DNA of 64,000 nt from Viridothelium virens (GCA_010094025.1 ML991813.1:62001-126000), one strand, 5' to 3'. Numbered from the stretch's first letter, positions 25,576-38,600 are shown. The notes: generated by a model not told the origin, from the sequence alone. Translations and numbers: made by a program.

Positions 25576-26289
25576 ATAGTGTATGGAGGAAGGAGGCTCG
25601 AAGGGATATGAATGTGTGCGTGTAGGCAAGGGGAACTAATCAAGCAACAGAAACTCAGCCTACCAGCTGCGGGCGGGCCTAAAGGTCCGGAAGGAGAAGG
25701 CGGCGGCAGAGAAGAGAGCGGCGGAGGACGAGGGCGGCGAGGAGGGCGAGGGCCAGCAGCAGAAGAGGAAGTGGGCGGCGGGAATCAACGAATAGAAATA
25801 ATTTAGTATAGATACAACATCGCGAAATGCTAGAGCAGAGATTACCTTCTGGGTTGTTGTTCCAACTTCATCCGCCCTACCTCTCGCACATCTAGACCCT
25901 CTCGTACTGTCGGACAACCCTCGGAAAGGATCCCAAGATGCATCGTGCAGGCCTTGGATATATCGACAGAACTCATGCAACCTGTGCTATCACGGTACTA
26001 TTTCCGTTTCCACAACACCGCAAGAATGCACTTTGGAAGATACCGGTGGAAATGGCTCTGGGACGAGCTACACTGGAACAGAAATAATCCCGGGATAAGC
26101 TATACGATACGATACTATCATAGAAGTGTTTCTAGGATAGTAATTTGTGAAAGATGGTATCGAACAGGCTGCACAAAGAAACACAAGACGGTGAGTATTT
26201 CCAACCATTATATTGCATGCTATTATCCGGCTCCATCCTACTTTTCCTTCGAAACTGATTTCTAAATTCGAATATACTCTAGGCACTAT
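25576..26289. other. Intergenic with a purine-rich tract
   Basis: Bases about 25660-25790 are a GGC/GGA/GAG-rich tract with strong strand asymmetry and no homology that I can see. The remainder to the stop of the HeLo gene is AT-richer and holds no recognisable gene. Confidence 0.5.
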
Positions 26290-28437
26290 TCACGCGACGC
26301 ATTTATCCATTTCTGCCGCAATTTTCCAGCACAACCGTTTCTGATTCTCTGCCTCACACTTGGCAGAGTCAACCCTTAGGCACTCTTGCACTGCATTACA
26401 ATATATTGCTCCTGCAGTTCCTTTAAGATGTGCTGCCTCTCCGAGTATCCGATCTCGGAATTGTTGAGGCGAATCGTCGAGACTACGAAAGGTTTCGAGA
26501 CTCTGCCAGAGTCCTATCTCTACGGTTGTCGTAAGTAACCAAATTTCACGCACTAGGGGAATAAATCGTACCGAGTAGGACACATCCAAGACTGTATATA
26601 TCTATGCAAAATTCGGTGGTTAATCTCCGAACGGTGTAAATAGCCTTTTCGAGCCTTACCATATGCACGTTGATAACGTCGCAATCGATTCTCACGTTTA
26701 TCTGGATGTTGGTAAATGTCCAGCACGATGTCGTTTGCTCTATAGTCTTCATCGTCATAGTTATAATCTGGCCGCTCGGCTGGCTCATCTGTGCGTGCTC
26801 GGTCCATTCCTGTCAGCAGTGGCCGATCGAAATCGTACTGCCGTGGTAATTCTTTGGGAGGCCCAGAGCCGGTCGACGAGAGAGGTGGAAAGAAGATAAT
26901 GGATTCTGAACGAATGTTTTTGTGAACCTTTGATTAATTAAGTCTAAGTTTGTGATGCATTGACATTTCTGTCTCCCGCAAATGCCTTGATCTCTTCCCA
27001 TCAGATGATCAGAATGGAGAGGAAAACAAAAGAGGGGACACACCCAACCACAAGTGTGCATTGTATGTACGGACTCAACTAAGGCTTTTGCCAATCGAAA
27101 GCGTGTCCCAAGCTCCATGATGTCTTTGGAGCCATCAGTACGGAGAAGCATCCGGCTCAGGGTAATCGGCATCCGGTATCGGACAAGACCTTCTTCTAGC
27201 TTTGGCTCCTCAAACTCTCGTATATGTGCCGGAGGTTCGAGAATCAATCCATAACGGCCCTGAGAACGAGAGCTAGGCATGACCAAGCCATAGGAATAGG
27301 GAACCCGAACATCTATTGGTCTTTTACCATACATGATTGCTGCAAGCTTCGTCAGTTCGTTTCTGTCGGTGGTGGACGCATCGCGCCATTCGATCAACAC
27401 AATCCGCGGCTCGCTGAGCTTGTAAAACTTGGCTAATGTTGCTCGACCTTCTTTAAAGGAATACCTTGGCTCGATGGAAAAGTCGTCGTAACTGTAAGTG
27501 GGAGCTGGTTTTGCCTCTGACATATTTGCCTTGAAATCCGCAATGTCTTGCAACTTTTCATATACTACGCGGCAGCGCTGATTTGAGTTGATTTTTCCGG
27601 CTTGCCAGGCTCCTGCAGCTGCTACCTTGCAAAAGCGGCGCAATATCGCAGGGTCATCGATAGCGAATACAATATCTATGATTGACCATTCTAAATTCCT
27701 CGCATCCTCGGCCGAACAGTTTCGTATTAGCCACCAATTGAATTCTCTGAGTTGAGCAATCATCTTCTGAAACTTTTCTTTGTCCTTGATGGCAAACTTC
27801 ATGCTCTTCATCACGCCAAGCCTCTCGCGTTGCTTCTCGCACTTTTTCTTGAACTTCTTCTCTACCTCCTCAGAGTCTAATTTCTGGCCGATTGAGATAA
27901 GCTCTTTCCCGTCAATAACGTCGGTGGTCTTGAACTGTTCCATTTTCTATCATTGAATATGAGCTCAGAATCGAACCTTCAAGTAGGATTTGGCATGACC
28001 TTGGTGTCCTTTGCTTGGACACCATACTTCTCTGCAAGCTTGGCTGTATCTGCAAACACAGCCGACATCTTACCTAACGTGTGCACAACATGTGGACCTA
28101 TCTTGGTTTCTTCATTAAGATAGGACTGAAGCTTCGATTTGCGCGCCTTGTCTGCAGAGTCAAGCTCCCAAATCTCGCCCCAGCGGATGAATGATCCTTG
28201 CTCCATGTAAAAGGAATGGTATTCATCTTCGAGATGTTTAGTGACCGTCAGAGCCTCTTCAACCAACTTATACCCATCTGCAATAGAATCAGAACGTGAC
28301 CATGACCATGATGGTGTTGTGGAACACACCAACGCAAAGCGGGAAGAGCCCCAAGACTCCCAGAACTAGGCCCACAGCTCTTATCTGATGTTAGATTCTG
28401 TGAGGAAGAGCGAACGAAGCCTGACGCACTCTGCCAT
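26290..28437 (-). CDS. HeLo-like domain protein with C-terminal pseudokinase
   Basis: Seven exons: 28437-28430, 28379-28330, 28277-28000, 27946-27044, 26927-26660, 26601-26572, 26519-26290, giving 588 residues. The N terminus MAEAVGLVLGVLGLFPLC followed by DGYKLVEEALTV is characteristic of HeLo/HeLo-like domains, which in HET-s and relatives form a membrane-disrupting helical bundle in fungal incompatibility. The start appears only after two splices, the first exon being eight bases (MAE). From about residue 300 the protein resembles a protein kinase. SVHTMHTCGWVHKNIRSESI sits where the catalytic loop belongs but has HKN instead of HRD. DIYSLGCVLLEIGLW is the F-helix block, built across the 30-base sixth exon. 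I see no DFG, so it is probably a pseudokinase. Role in programmed cell death or non-self response is inferred from architecture. Confidence 0.85.
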
Positions 28438-29489
28438 CCTAAATGCTTCTTGGCATCAATGTCTGTCCTTAACAAAGCGTCTTGTGTGAGAGGACTGAAA
28501 TTTCGACTGACAGACCTGTGGAAATTTGCAATTCAGGCGGAGGGATTAACGCAAGAAACAAGCCGGAATTGAGAAAGAAGATTACAAATGGTGCTTAGGC
28601 TGAACTTTTTTTGTCTCGATGCCTCTAGGTGACGTTGCAACGTGGCTAACCTATCACTTGCAATGCTGCTGGAAGCAAAAGTGGGGCGCTGCTGTCTGAG
28701 ACATCACCCTTCAAGGCAGTCGGTGTTGATTCGTTGCATGCCGCATAGGTACATCGTTTTTCGAGAAAAGTAGGCGATACGGATGAGCATGGTTGGGCGC
28801 TGTGAACTCTTGGCAGCATGAAGAGTATTCAGGGTTCCTGGCTACCCTGGTCCTTACAGAGCGTGGTTCGGAATGAACTATTTGTCATTTTGTCTCAAGG
28901 TCGAGCGAAGCTAGGCGCTGCGATCAGCATTCGCCAGTCACAATGGAGGCTTCCAAGGCGGCCTATCACGGCGATGCAGACAGAAAATACGCGATGCACC
29001 GAACTGGCCAAACACGGCTTACATGCTGCGATGGCAACTGTCGCTGATACCCACGTAAGCGACGAGGAGTTACATCAACGAAAATTCATGTATTGAACAA
29101 GAAGGGAGAGATGGGGTGATAGGGTGTAGAGTAAGGTAAGAACTAGCTAGAAGTGATAGGCTAGAGCAGGTCGATTACACCCCATCACACGTGACCTGAA
29201 TCAAGCTTCTCGATTTGCAATTGGAGTAAAAACATTCTAGAAACGACATAACAGTTTACTATGGATAAGATACAAAAAATGAGTTCGACGCTTTGATTGC
29301 GGAGAGATTGATTGTCGTTAATTTTCAGACGGTATCTAGCAGTTCACTATTGCGGCTGTCCTTCCCCAAAGGCAAGGGTAAACCAAAGACCAAATGCTGC
29401 AAATGAGACTGGACGAGGGAGTCTTATAATGTTCGGCTCACTATGCGTAAAGCTAGGCTGGGACACTCTATAGGACTCCCCATCAAAAA
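28438..29489. other. Intergenic, nothing seen
   Basis: Separates two minus-strand genes. A 92-codon frame at 28818-29096 has no motif. No RNA gene recognised. Confidence 0.5.
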
Positions 29490-32461
29490 TCACCAAAGAA
29501 TGCTCAAATCATAGTTATCGAATAAAGGCATGACATCCTGCGTATCGATCATGATTTCAGGCTGGTTCAGATGAGCATCTTCTTCTCGATTTAAGGAACG
29601 CAGGCCGGTCTCCCCAGCTCGGGCCTCAGTCGAGGAATTGGAAAACATGCTCATACAGAACTCCACGGCTTCTTGTCGAGTCCAGAAGACATCAGGGTTG
29701 AGCCCTGCAGCCCTCCACGCCTTGGTACGAAGACGCGCAAGATGACTCCACGCTTCCGTACCGCCTGCCACAAGAGGCCGCTTCATTCGAGGATACTCTG
29801 TCCCTGCGACAAGACCATGAGATGGATCTCGAAGTGCAAAGATCATGTCTATGGCGTCTTGTGATTCTCTGCTTCCTGACCCATCAGGGCGATCCTCAAG
29901 AGAGTGAAGTATCACTGCCACGGCGTGGAGAGGCTGGTGATTACTTGAAGAGGTCAGAAATCAAGCGCATTTAGCGGAGGGTTTTCGCTTACCCAGGCCA
30001 ACTCCAAGAAAAGATGTCGAAGTCAGGGTTGCATGCAAGATACGCAACTTTGAAAAGCATCGATCGACAGTGGAGCAAGGCCCTGTGCATGGTCAATCGT
30101 CGAGCAGGACAGGATGGAGCATTGCCTCGGACTCATCGAAAATTGTCGGCCAGACATCGGTCAAGTGGCGACTAAGGAGCGGATGACACGTGAAGGCTGC
30201 GGTTCATTAGTAGACTGCAATCATCAGTGACGAATCCTTACTCCATAGTCCGTCTGCGAAGGTTGAGAGCAATAATCGTGCCCAAGAATGCAACCTAGCG
30301 GCATGCGATCGTTCTACATGATGATCTCTGTCGCTTCCGGTTGTGACAGATGCTATTTCAATCCTTTCTATGCGCGATTGCAAATCCTGGGTAAGATCTT
30401 TTAACATCAAGCGTAGTTCAACGGCCACCATTTGCGATGGTGGGCTATTGTGACACAACTTTGCAAGAAATTGCCTCATTAGCGCTTCTAAAAGTGTCAG
30501 CGTAAAGTTTCATGGAAGTACCGAAGAGCTTACAAGATGTTCGAAGTTTCCCTTCCACCAGAATGCCCCCAGGTGAGACCAGTGATTTGGGTATTGAGGT
30601 ATCGGGTTGGTCCGTATGTGCTAATGGCTGCAAGCCTTTCGAAAGTCCTTCTTCGTATAACGAGCCTTCAATTGTCCCAATGTATTCGTCTTTCAGCTCG
30701 CTCAGTGGTCGAACATCCCAAGAAGCGGTGTCCACGAGTGGTGGCAAGCCGGAAGCGGTGGCAATCAGGACGTCAATGTGCACAATATGCCACCATACTC
30801 TTCGCCGCGTCTCTCGATTGGTAAGGCTCAGAGATCGGAAATGCGATGGGTCTTTGTGCAGTCCCAATGCCTGTGCAACTCTAAGGGCAAGTCCAACAAA
30901 AGCACTGCTGACAATTAGGCAATCCCAATCAAGATGAAAATGAATGCACTCTTACACGCAAGACAAGGGTTCCTCGTCTACAACATCGTCAGCATCGCTT
31001 TCAGTTGCTTGGTAGGTACAGGCTCACCTCTCATACATGTTGCCTGGCAGATGATATACGCGGTCAACGTTGCAAGAGTTGGCGTATGGGGGAAGCCAGA
31101 CGCATGTAAGGCTTTTTTTGCGGTGTGTCGAAGCCCCGCTGCAATATCTTCCTTGTTTTCTGATGCAAAGGAGCAAGCGAGAGCCTCTTTGGGGCATGTT
31201 ATGGCGCCGGCGAAGCAGATCGCGAGCATGAAAGCCAAGAACGATTTGTCGTCTGCCAGATTCTGCTTCGTCCAGCAGTCATTGTACTGTTCTACGAACG
31301 ACGAGATATGAATGAGGGGAACAAGGGGATGGTAGTTTCGGATGTAAGACTCCAATAGCATGTCACATTGCTTTCTTGTTGGTACTGAACTTTGGATGTC
31401 TGATTGAGGTTCTCGGGGACGACGTCGCGCATCTTGATCGGAAGTCCAGATAGGTGAGAGAGACAAAGATCCTATACCAGAAGCTTGTTCATCAACCATG
31501 AACGGGGTGCGGGCAGGAGGTATGCCAGTCGCCTCTTGAGGGAAGATATCTATTGCATCGGATCCAAACCCTCCGGTCTGATGATACATTGTTCGAGTTC
31601 GTCCCACTGAAGTTGGGGGAGAATGACTACGTAAAGAAAGTTCGACAAGTTCATTTTGATTGCTCAGCAATGTGTCAAGCTCTTCTGCCTACAAGGGTGA
31701 GCGTACAAATGCTGAAGGAGAAGGGGAGATTGTACCTCTTTGCACATGTATCCCCAATGGTGTTTGTCGATATATCTCTCATGATGATGATGAGATGGTT
31801 GTAAGAGATATCCTGGGTCTTGTGATGGCAGTGAGGACGAATGCGTAAGGCCGCTGTGCGATGCTTCAAGACAGTCAGTCAATACTCTGTCGACTGAGTC
31901 TCGCACTTTTGCTACCTACAACGCAATGGCTCAGCTGTCTCGTGCGGGTTTGACGCCGACTCTCTCTCTGCTGCAATAAGACAGAAGACATGACATTTTC
32001 TGAAAGGAAACTCACGCATCAACTGAACCAGCAGCGTAAGGTGTTGCACCCGGGCTTCAATAGCCTTGAAATGCTCGGCCGAGATGGTAACAGTATCAGA
32101 TACAATCTCCGGGCCGACTTCGGCGGCTGTTGTACGGCTCTCATCTGTCCATTGATGAGTTGAGAGCGATGTGAGAATACTCGGTAGTGCTGCGCACCTA
32201 CAAAGGTGATTGGTGAAACGCCTTCGGATCTCTCATAGCTACACTGTTGGCTTTTGAGCGCATGACGGACTTCGCCATACGAAAGGAGCTTACCACTATT
32301 CCACTGCTCCGACATCTACCGCAGGCAGGACGGCTCTTGTTATGATCAGGATTAGCCGCATCGACGCTCGCTCAAAGGACGCCACAGACCTTGTCACATT
32401 TCGCCTTCTTCTCACGGCAATTTCTACAAGTGTTCACAGCTCTCCCTCGAGTAACAGGCAT
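29490..32461 (-). CDS. Zn2Cys6 (Gal4-type) transcription factor
   Basis: Twelve exons in transcription order: 32461-32390, 32335-32294, 32243-32198, 32144-32016, 31911-31736, 31688-31028, 30977-30956, 30907-30534, 30484-30242, 30196-30133, 30082-29993, 29943-29490, giving 790 residues. The zinc cluster is assembled across three exons as CRNCREKKAKC, then ACGRC, then the final cysteine of GIVCSYER. The spacing is C-x2-C-x6-C-x6-C-x2-C-x6-C. A short linker (EHFKAIEARVQHLTLLVQLM) could be the dimerising coiled coil. The middle homology region runs through LESYIRNYHPLVPLIHISSF, RVAQALGLHKDPSHFRSLSL, RRRVWWHIVHIDVL and ADGLWTFTCHPLLSRHLTDV. Every splice was needed to keep frame and family sequence; the donor at 30132 (GTCCGA) is the weakest. 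Targets are unknown. Its neighbours are a hydrolase gene and an aldolase relic. Confidence 0.9.
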
Positions 32462-33059
32462 GTCAATTTCGCCGACTAGACCACTACTCAACTTGCTTGA
32501 ACGTGCTCGGATAAGAGCATCTCAGCAGAGCAAACCTATGAGGGATCGAAGCTTGTCTATATCGAGACATCGAGAAGCTCCAGGTAGCGGAGGGAATGCT
32601 TGCGGACTGTAGAGTAAACGCACGGGCCGCTTCCAGCCATCGTCGTCGTCGATTCCGACGTCTCCGAATGGTGTAACTACCCACGTACACTTGCTCACGC
32701 CAAGGCAACCGGTATTTCAGGTCCTGTTGGCGCACTCGCAATTCAAAAGTGGCTGCATGCCGTTTGGACGGCGGTCTAAGGCACCTTGGTTGCTCGTCTA
32801 GACGTCGCTACATCTGTGAAAGCGCCGGCCGGAACGGCTCCATTCGGAAGTCACTGACCACAACGCAATGATTGGCGATGGAGTCGAGGGCCCACTTTCA
32901 CAGAGTTTTAAATTACGGCAAATCTGGTTGAAGAAGGATCGACGATCCTTTAGTCTACTTTGCTCTCCCGGCAATGGCTTTGCAGCAGCATTCTTTCGCT
33001 CAACATCTTCACGACGTCACAGGATATGCAACACAAGCCTTTCCCTCTAAACAAATAGC
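32462..33059. other. Upstream region of the Zn2Cys6 gene
   Basis: No recognisable gene. It contains the presumed promoter of the minus-strand regulator and leads into the aldolase relic. Confidence 0.5.
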
Positions 33060-33530
33060 CCTTCCATTACGACTTTTCGGAAGGAAGCTACGGCTGTCCC
33101 CAGCCGTCCAGTTTCGAAGATAAACACGTGTAACGAGAGTATCTGAAAGGCAGATTGGCCGCTGCCTTCAGGGATCTTTGGACAGAAGGGATTCACCGAG
33201 GGCGTAGCCGAACACATCACTTTTAGAGACCCAGTGGATCTAAAGACTTTCTGGGTCAATCCCTTCTGAGTTTCTTTCTACCGAATCAGAAGGTCTGGCC
33301 GAGTTCGACTCTACCATCAGGGCAAGGTCCTGGACGCAGATCAGTTTCGCCTGATCAATCGCGCGGCGACCATTATACATGCATCTGTACACGCCGTCAG
33401 GCCTGATTAAGTATGCGCTGCGTATACTCATTCAATTCATGGTCGGACATTCACAACATTAGGACTTTCCTTCCCGATACTCTCGTACGACATCTGTGCC
33501 TTCTATAATATAAGTCAAGCGTAGGATCGT
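33060..33530 (+). pseudogene. Relic of a class II aldolase/adducin-domain gene
   Basis: A host gene decayed past function. Translating successive frames gives blocks in the right order for the family. FEDKHV and REYLKGRLAAAFRDLW (about 33113-33175) are followed by FTEGVAEHITFRDPVDLKTF with WVNPF, ending in a stop near 33267. Next come QGKVLDADQFRLINRAATII with HASVHAVRPD to about 33405, and VCAAYTHSIHGRTF and YDICAFYN to about 33510. The HASVHA and AAYTHSIHGR parts cover the metal-binding histidine region of class II aldolases. At least two in-frame stops and one change of frame separate the blocks, the loop after WVNPF is garbled, and I cannot find the C-terminal third. Such genes in fungi are often next to a regulator or hydrolase, as here. 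Limits are approximate. Confidence 0.7.
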
Positions 33531-33612
33531 GACGAATGAAGACTACTTGGCGTAAAGGTTGAGCAAATTCGAACATCGTATAGCTTCTATACCAGACTGA
33601 GACTTCCAGTCA

Positions 33613-33843
33613 TTAATGAGAACGAATCATCGACTGATTTGGATATGCGGTGATCTCCATCTCTTCAGGAGGCGCCTGGAGATCGCGTTGGGGATCGAGC
33701 TTCTTCCAATCCGCTTGCCAACTCTTGGACATGCCTTGACATTCGCAGCAACTTACAGCATCGGCGGCTAGCTGCGATGCATCTTCATTCAACCGGCCAG
33801 CATTGCCTAGCTCGGTAGGGTCTTCTCCAGACGCCTCATACTT
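33613..33843 (-). other. Exon-like open frame, no parent gene found
   Basis: A minus-strand frame of 76 codons plus stop follows a good acceptor (GCGTAG at 33849-33844). It reads convincingly as protein: EASGEDPTELGNAGRLNED, SCCECQGMSKSWQADWKKLD and QAPPEEMEITAYP. It begins without an ATG, so it would be a terminal exon. I could not connect it to an upstream exon, because frames between 33850 and 34020 close quickly, and I do not recognise the family. It may be a leftover of a decayed gene next to the aldolase relic. Confidence 0.3.
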
Positions 33844-34161
33844 CTACGCCATGGTCAGTACGGAAACTTGGTAGTGTGAAAGCCTTCAAGCCCGAAAGCT
33901 GGGACTATCCTTAGTAATGTCTCTGGTAAGCTGAAGCGAGATATAGGTGGGTATAGTAAATGTCTAGTCCGTGTTTTCCGGCCGGCGGAACTCCATCGGG
34001 CAGAGGACTAAGCTTACAATGCTGATTCTAACGTCATCAATACAAGGGAATTCGTCTTCCATAAAGCATGACACCCTGCAATACAGACAGTGTGATAGGT
34101 CGAAGAGTCTTCGCGATCTCTGTTTCTGACAAGATACATCAAAGCATTTGATATTCGAGCA

Positions 34162-35344
34162 ATGGCACCGCTACTCCTCATCTTCGCATTTTCCTTCATT
34201 TTCTTCGCATCGGCCAAAGCCTATGAGACTCTAGACATTGCCAATGTATCTGAGCCTCAGGATAATGCACAATTCAATCGTACACTAGCCTCCTATCGAC
34301 TTGCCGGGCTCAATGGCAATTCTGAATATCTTACACATGGCTTCGTACCCGTCGGATGCGGCGCGAATATGTCTGTTCACTACACAGAGCCTTCTGTCTT
34401 TGGATCGATGACAGGCAGTCCCCAGAAGCCAATCACAATCCTGACCCATGGTTATCCGGAGTCGAGTTATATTTGGCGTCGGGTGACGGGGACCTTGTCT
34501 GAAAGGGTTCCCCTCTTTGTCGTTGACGTGAGTACCAGCCAACGTAACCACTCTGATTCTTATCTCTAAAGCTCTACCTTGCGAGCAGCAACCAGGTTAT
34601 GGACTCTCGACCCCGTGTGAGAATGGCACCGACAAGCTTACCGCTGCAGGTGCTATCGTCGATGCCTTGACTGCCGTGCACGGAGACGGAGTATCGATCA
34701 TACTTGCTGGACACGATCGAGGAGCTCGCACGATGCAACGTCTTGCAGTTTCGATCGCCGACTTTCCCCAAGTCAAGGGCTTGGGCGCCTTCCTAGCAGA
34801 TATAGTCCCTATTGTGGAGGAGTATAAATCGTTTCAGAACCCTGCAGATGCAGTTGGGTATTTCCATTGGTCTCTGTTGCCTCGCGGCGATTTCGCAACG
34901 GACGTCATCATGGCGTATGGTGGGGGAAATTGGGTCAAGAAAATTTTCGAGTTTGGCTCTGGCAACAACTCGTTCGCTACGGATTTGTTCAAAGCAGACA
35001 ATGCTTGGGATATCTACGCCAACTTCTTTAACCAGCTGTCAGTCACCAATGCGAGCGTGTACGATTACCAAGCTGGAGCGACTGTCGACTACGACGCACA
35101 GGTCGCAGATCAAGCGGCTGGAAGGAAGATCAGCATGCCGCTACATATTCTGTACTCTATCTACAATCTTGAGACGTTGTCGGGCTTCAATGTGGCGGAG
35201 ATCTGGTCGCAATGGGTGAGCAACGGTACGAATCTCACGGTCCAAGGAATCGGTGGGCAAAGAGGTCACTTCATTATCGAGGAGGCCCCTGATGAGACAA
35301 TCACACAGATAAACGAGTTTATGGATGCTCTTGGGGTTGCATAG
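34162..35344 (+). CDS. Secreted alpha/beta hydrolase, epoxide hydrolase/dehalogenase-like
   Basis: Two exons (34162-34527, 34589-35344) give 373 residues. A signal peptide is evident in MAPLLLIFAFSFIFFASAKA, and several N-glycosylation sequons (NRT, NMS, NGT, NAS, NLT) fit a secreted or vacuolar protein. Catalytic layout is that of the epoxide hydrolase/haloalkane dehalogenase branch. The oxyanion HGYPESS is near residue 95. QPGYGLS is formed at the splice. GHDRGA has aspartate as nucleophile, and a late GQRGHFIIEEAPDE supplies the catalytic histidine. An acceptor a few bases upstream (GCGAG at 34585) would insert one glutamine without changing the frame. Substrate unknown; xenobiotic or fatty epoxide cleavage is possible. 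Confidence 0.85.
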
Positions 35345-35678
35345 ACTATGCGCCATCAAGAAGCACCTGGATAGATCCAACACGCGATGATAACGCCACA
35401 TGCCTGATGACGCAACTACAGCGTACAAAGAAAGGGCTGTCGACTACTCTATCTGAAATGGAGAAAGACGTCAAGGGCAGCGACGTAGTTGCAGCAAGTC
35501 AAGTACTCTTTTTGCTCGGGTATTCACTTACGTACAAGACTTATCATTACGAACCAGTCAATGCCATCACAAAACGCGAACTCGAGCCTCGCTTAGAACG
35601 CTAGAAAAACGGCTGTCCGAAGCCAGCCACGCATGCGTCATCGGGTCCTCGAATCTCTCCGCTCCGCTCCGCCAAGCA

Positions 35679-38600
35679 TTACCCAGTCCACCAATTCTTC
35701 CACATCTCCGCCCATCTCTCCTCCTTCAACTCCTTCAGCCATTCCCTGAACTCCATTCCTTCCAACTCAGTCTCCCCGTCCTCGGTGTTCTCCGCCCTCT
35801 CCCCCTCGGTATTTTTACCGATAGGCTCCACCCTCTCAATCCTCATGACGCCCCCCTTAATGCCCTTCCACCCCTCCACGGGACCCCTGATATATGCGTG
35901 ATTTACGCCACAATATTCTTTCCACGAATCATTCGGCCCGCCATCATTCCTCGCCTGACGCTTTTCGTAGCATGCCTGGCATAAGTCACAGGAGGCGCAG
36001 ACCGCGCAGAGGTAGTGAGGGGTAGACCAGTTGCTGAAGCCCTTGGAGCAGCCTTCGCAGAAGTAGGTGCTGTTGTTGAGGTCACCATCCGGGGTGGGCT
36101 GAGAGTTAGGCTGGGAGTTGGGAGAGTTGGTCTTCTTGCTAGGGGTAGCGACGTTGCTAGACGTGTCGGAGGGGACGCCATTAGTGAAATCCGAGGCTGA
36201 CTTTGGAGTAGAGGGTTCATTGGAAGCGTCTGTGTCGGAGACATGGCTTTTCGGTTCGGGAGTCGGCTGCGCAGTAGAAGATGAACAGCATGCTTCTCCG
36301 CTCGTAGTGGGCTCTCCATTGGTTAGCGGCGGGCCTCCAGAGTCATTTTTCTGAAGATCCTCCCTTCTGTTATCTTGTGTCTCAGAAAGATCCTTAGAGT
36401 CTCCTTCACTGTCAAGGTTGTAGAACTGCGCGGAGTAGGCGATCTGTGCATCTCTTTGAAGACCAGCCAGGGCCAGAAGCCTGGCAAACAAGCGAAGACT
36501 TGCTTCATCATTGCTTGAGATGGTATCTGTCAGGCCCTTATAGCATATATCGAACGTTGATTGCATGACATCGTAGTATTCTTGAGCTGGTCCGAGCTTG
36601 AGCAGCATTCGGGCAAGCATGATCGTGGTATTGGAGCTTCGCTCGAAGTCAAGTGCTAGCGACTTGCCTAGCTGCTTCTCTGGAAGCTCCTTCAATTCAG
36701 CAAGGAGCGCAGCCTTGTGCGAAGGATCGTGGGAAGACACAAAGTCCTCGTAGAGAATCTCAGCATAGTAGAAACGAGCGATAACAAGTGCAAACATGTC
36801 GTCGCCATCTCCCCATATATTTTTGCAAGCATCGCTATTGAGGAGTCTGATCAAGACGGCTTTTGCGGCAGGGCTGTCTCCGATAACTCTTCTGTAGAGG
36901 AACGCAAGCCTAAGCCGTATCGATCCACTCCTTTCACTATGATCATAGTATTCGATGGCTTGGCTGTAGAGACGAAGGAGGGTAGAAATGCCTTCGTCGC
37001 CTACCTCTTTGGCGGCTTTCTGGACCAGCTGATTGCCATCGTCGAGTTTGCGCGCGAGGAAAATCCTCTGGTGCTCGGCCTTTGTCTCACCCAGTCTAGT
37101 AATGATACCCTTGTAGTCCTTCTGTTTCTCCAAGATATCGAAGACGTCCTCGAGAAAGAAAGGTCGAGTCCAGGGAAGTAGATTGGCTGACTCATCGTAC
37201 GACTTGATCGCTTCCTCGTACAAATCTAGTTTTGCTTCGATCTGCGCACGGGTGTACCAGCAGTCGAACAAGAAATTTCTGTCATAGTAGGAATACGGCT
37301 TAGTGAATAGAGAGTCAAGCATTGCAAAGGCCTCGACAATGTAGGAATATGCTTGCTTCAAGCCCTCAATCCTGTCTCCCTCTAGGGTGACCTCGAAACT
37401 GCGAAGCCCACAGTCGGCTCCGAGGCTGAGCATACGGAATCGGTCCTCATTTGGCAAGTCGAACTTCAGAGCGTTCTCACATTCCTCCAACGCAAGTTGG
37501 GGATGGTGTTCCCGACTGTAAACGGCAGCCAGGGCCCGATGGAACTTGTAGTCGTCATCCGTGCGATCAAAAGTATTAACAAAGTCACGTATCCTCTCCG
37601 GAGAAAGCGAGTCGTCATTCGAGATCTCCTCACCAGCGTTCTCTAAGAGATGCAGAGTTGGAACAGCCATCCGGAACGCCTTGTATGCACGGGATTGGCT
37701 AACGGCCTCGTACCAATTTCGACCGTGGCAACGCAGGAGATCTTGCAGGCCAGTCTTCGAATCTGACTGGAAACTACGCAACCATTCTGCAACATTCGGC
37801 TCGAGTGTAGACACTATTCTCTCTGCTCGCTCGAGCCATGCGGGTATGCGTTCGAAGGCCGACTTCGTCATGGCCGGGCATCGTGTGTGTGTATCTGATA
37901 GTTCGAAGATACGATCGGATTCCTCGATCTTGCCCAACGCATTATTGTTGTTCTGAAAGATTTGCGAAAGCAAGCTAACCACCCGCCGTATTTGCTCTTC
38001 AGTCGCATCATTTACCGTAATCTGTAAGAAATGCCAATCCCAATAACACGACGCGTATTCGAGTAGGTGATTCTTCTCTCTTGAATCCGTCTTGTCTCCG
38101 TCGCCGGTCTCCAAATTCACTTCAGTCTTCACTGGAGAACACAGCACGCTTATTGAGGTATCGAGGATCGTAAGGTGGGCTGCAGTCTGATGCTCGGCAA
38201 GCCCGTCTGTTTGGGATTCTTGCTCCTTGAGAAAGTCACGAAAAGCCTTCTCTTGGAAGTAAAGCGAGCCAGAAACATCATCATAGTCATCCTCGTGATT
38301 CTCATCTATCGAATCGTCATCGTTGAGAGGCGCATCCGCTTCGCCATCGTCACTGTCCTCATCATCATTCTGGACCAGATCAAGCAGTCTCGACGACTGA
38401 CCCTGTACCTCATCTTCAATCCTGAAGATGCTTTCGCTTGTCGACAGGAATATCACCTGGTTGGCCTCAGCAATAGTTATAGGTCTTTTTGCATAGATCA
38501 ACCATGTGTACAATGTTCTGATCGCCTGCTGAGCCTTCGAAGACCGTGTGTGATAAATTTCGCGGATGATATGTTTGAAGAGGTCTGACAGATTTGAAGG

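Noticed and set aside
25612-25806. Open frame in the purine-rich tract
   Set aside because: Gly/Glu/Arg low complexity caused by GGC/GAG repeats; no sign of a gene.
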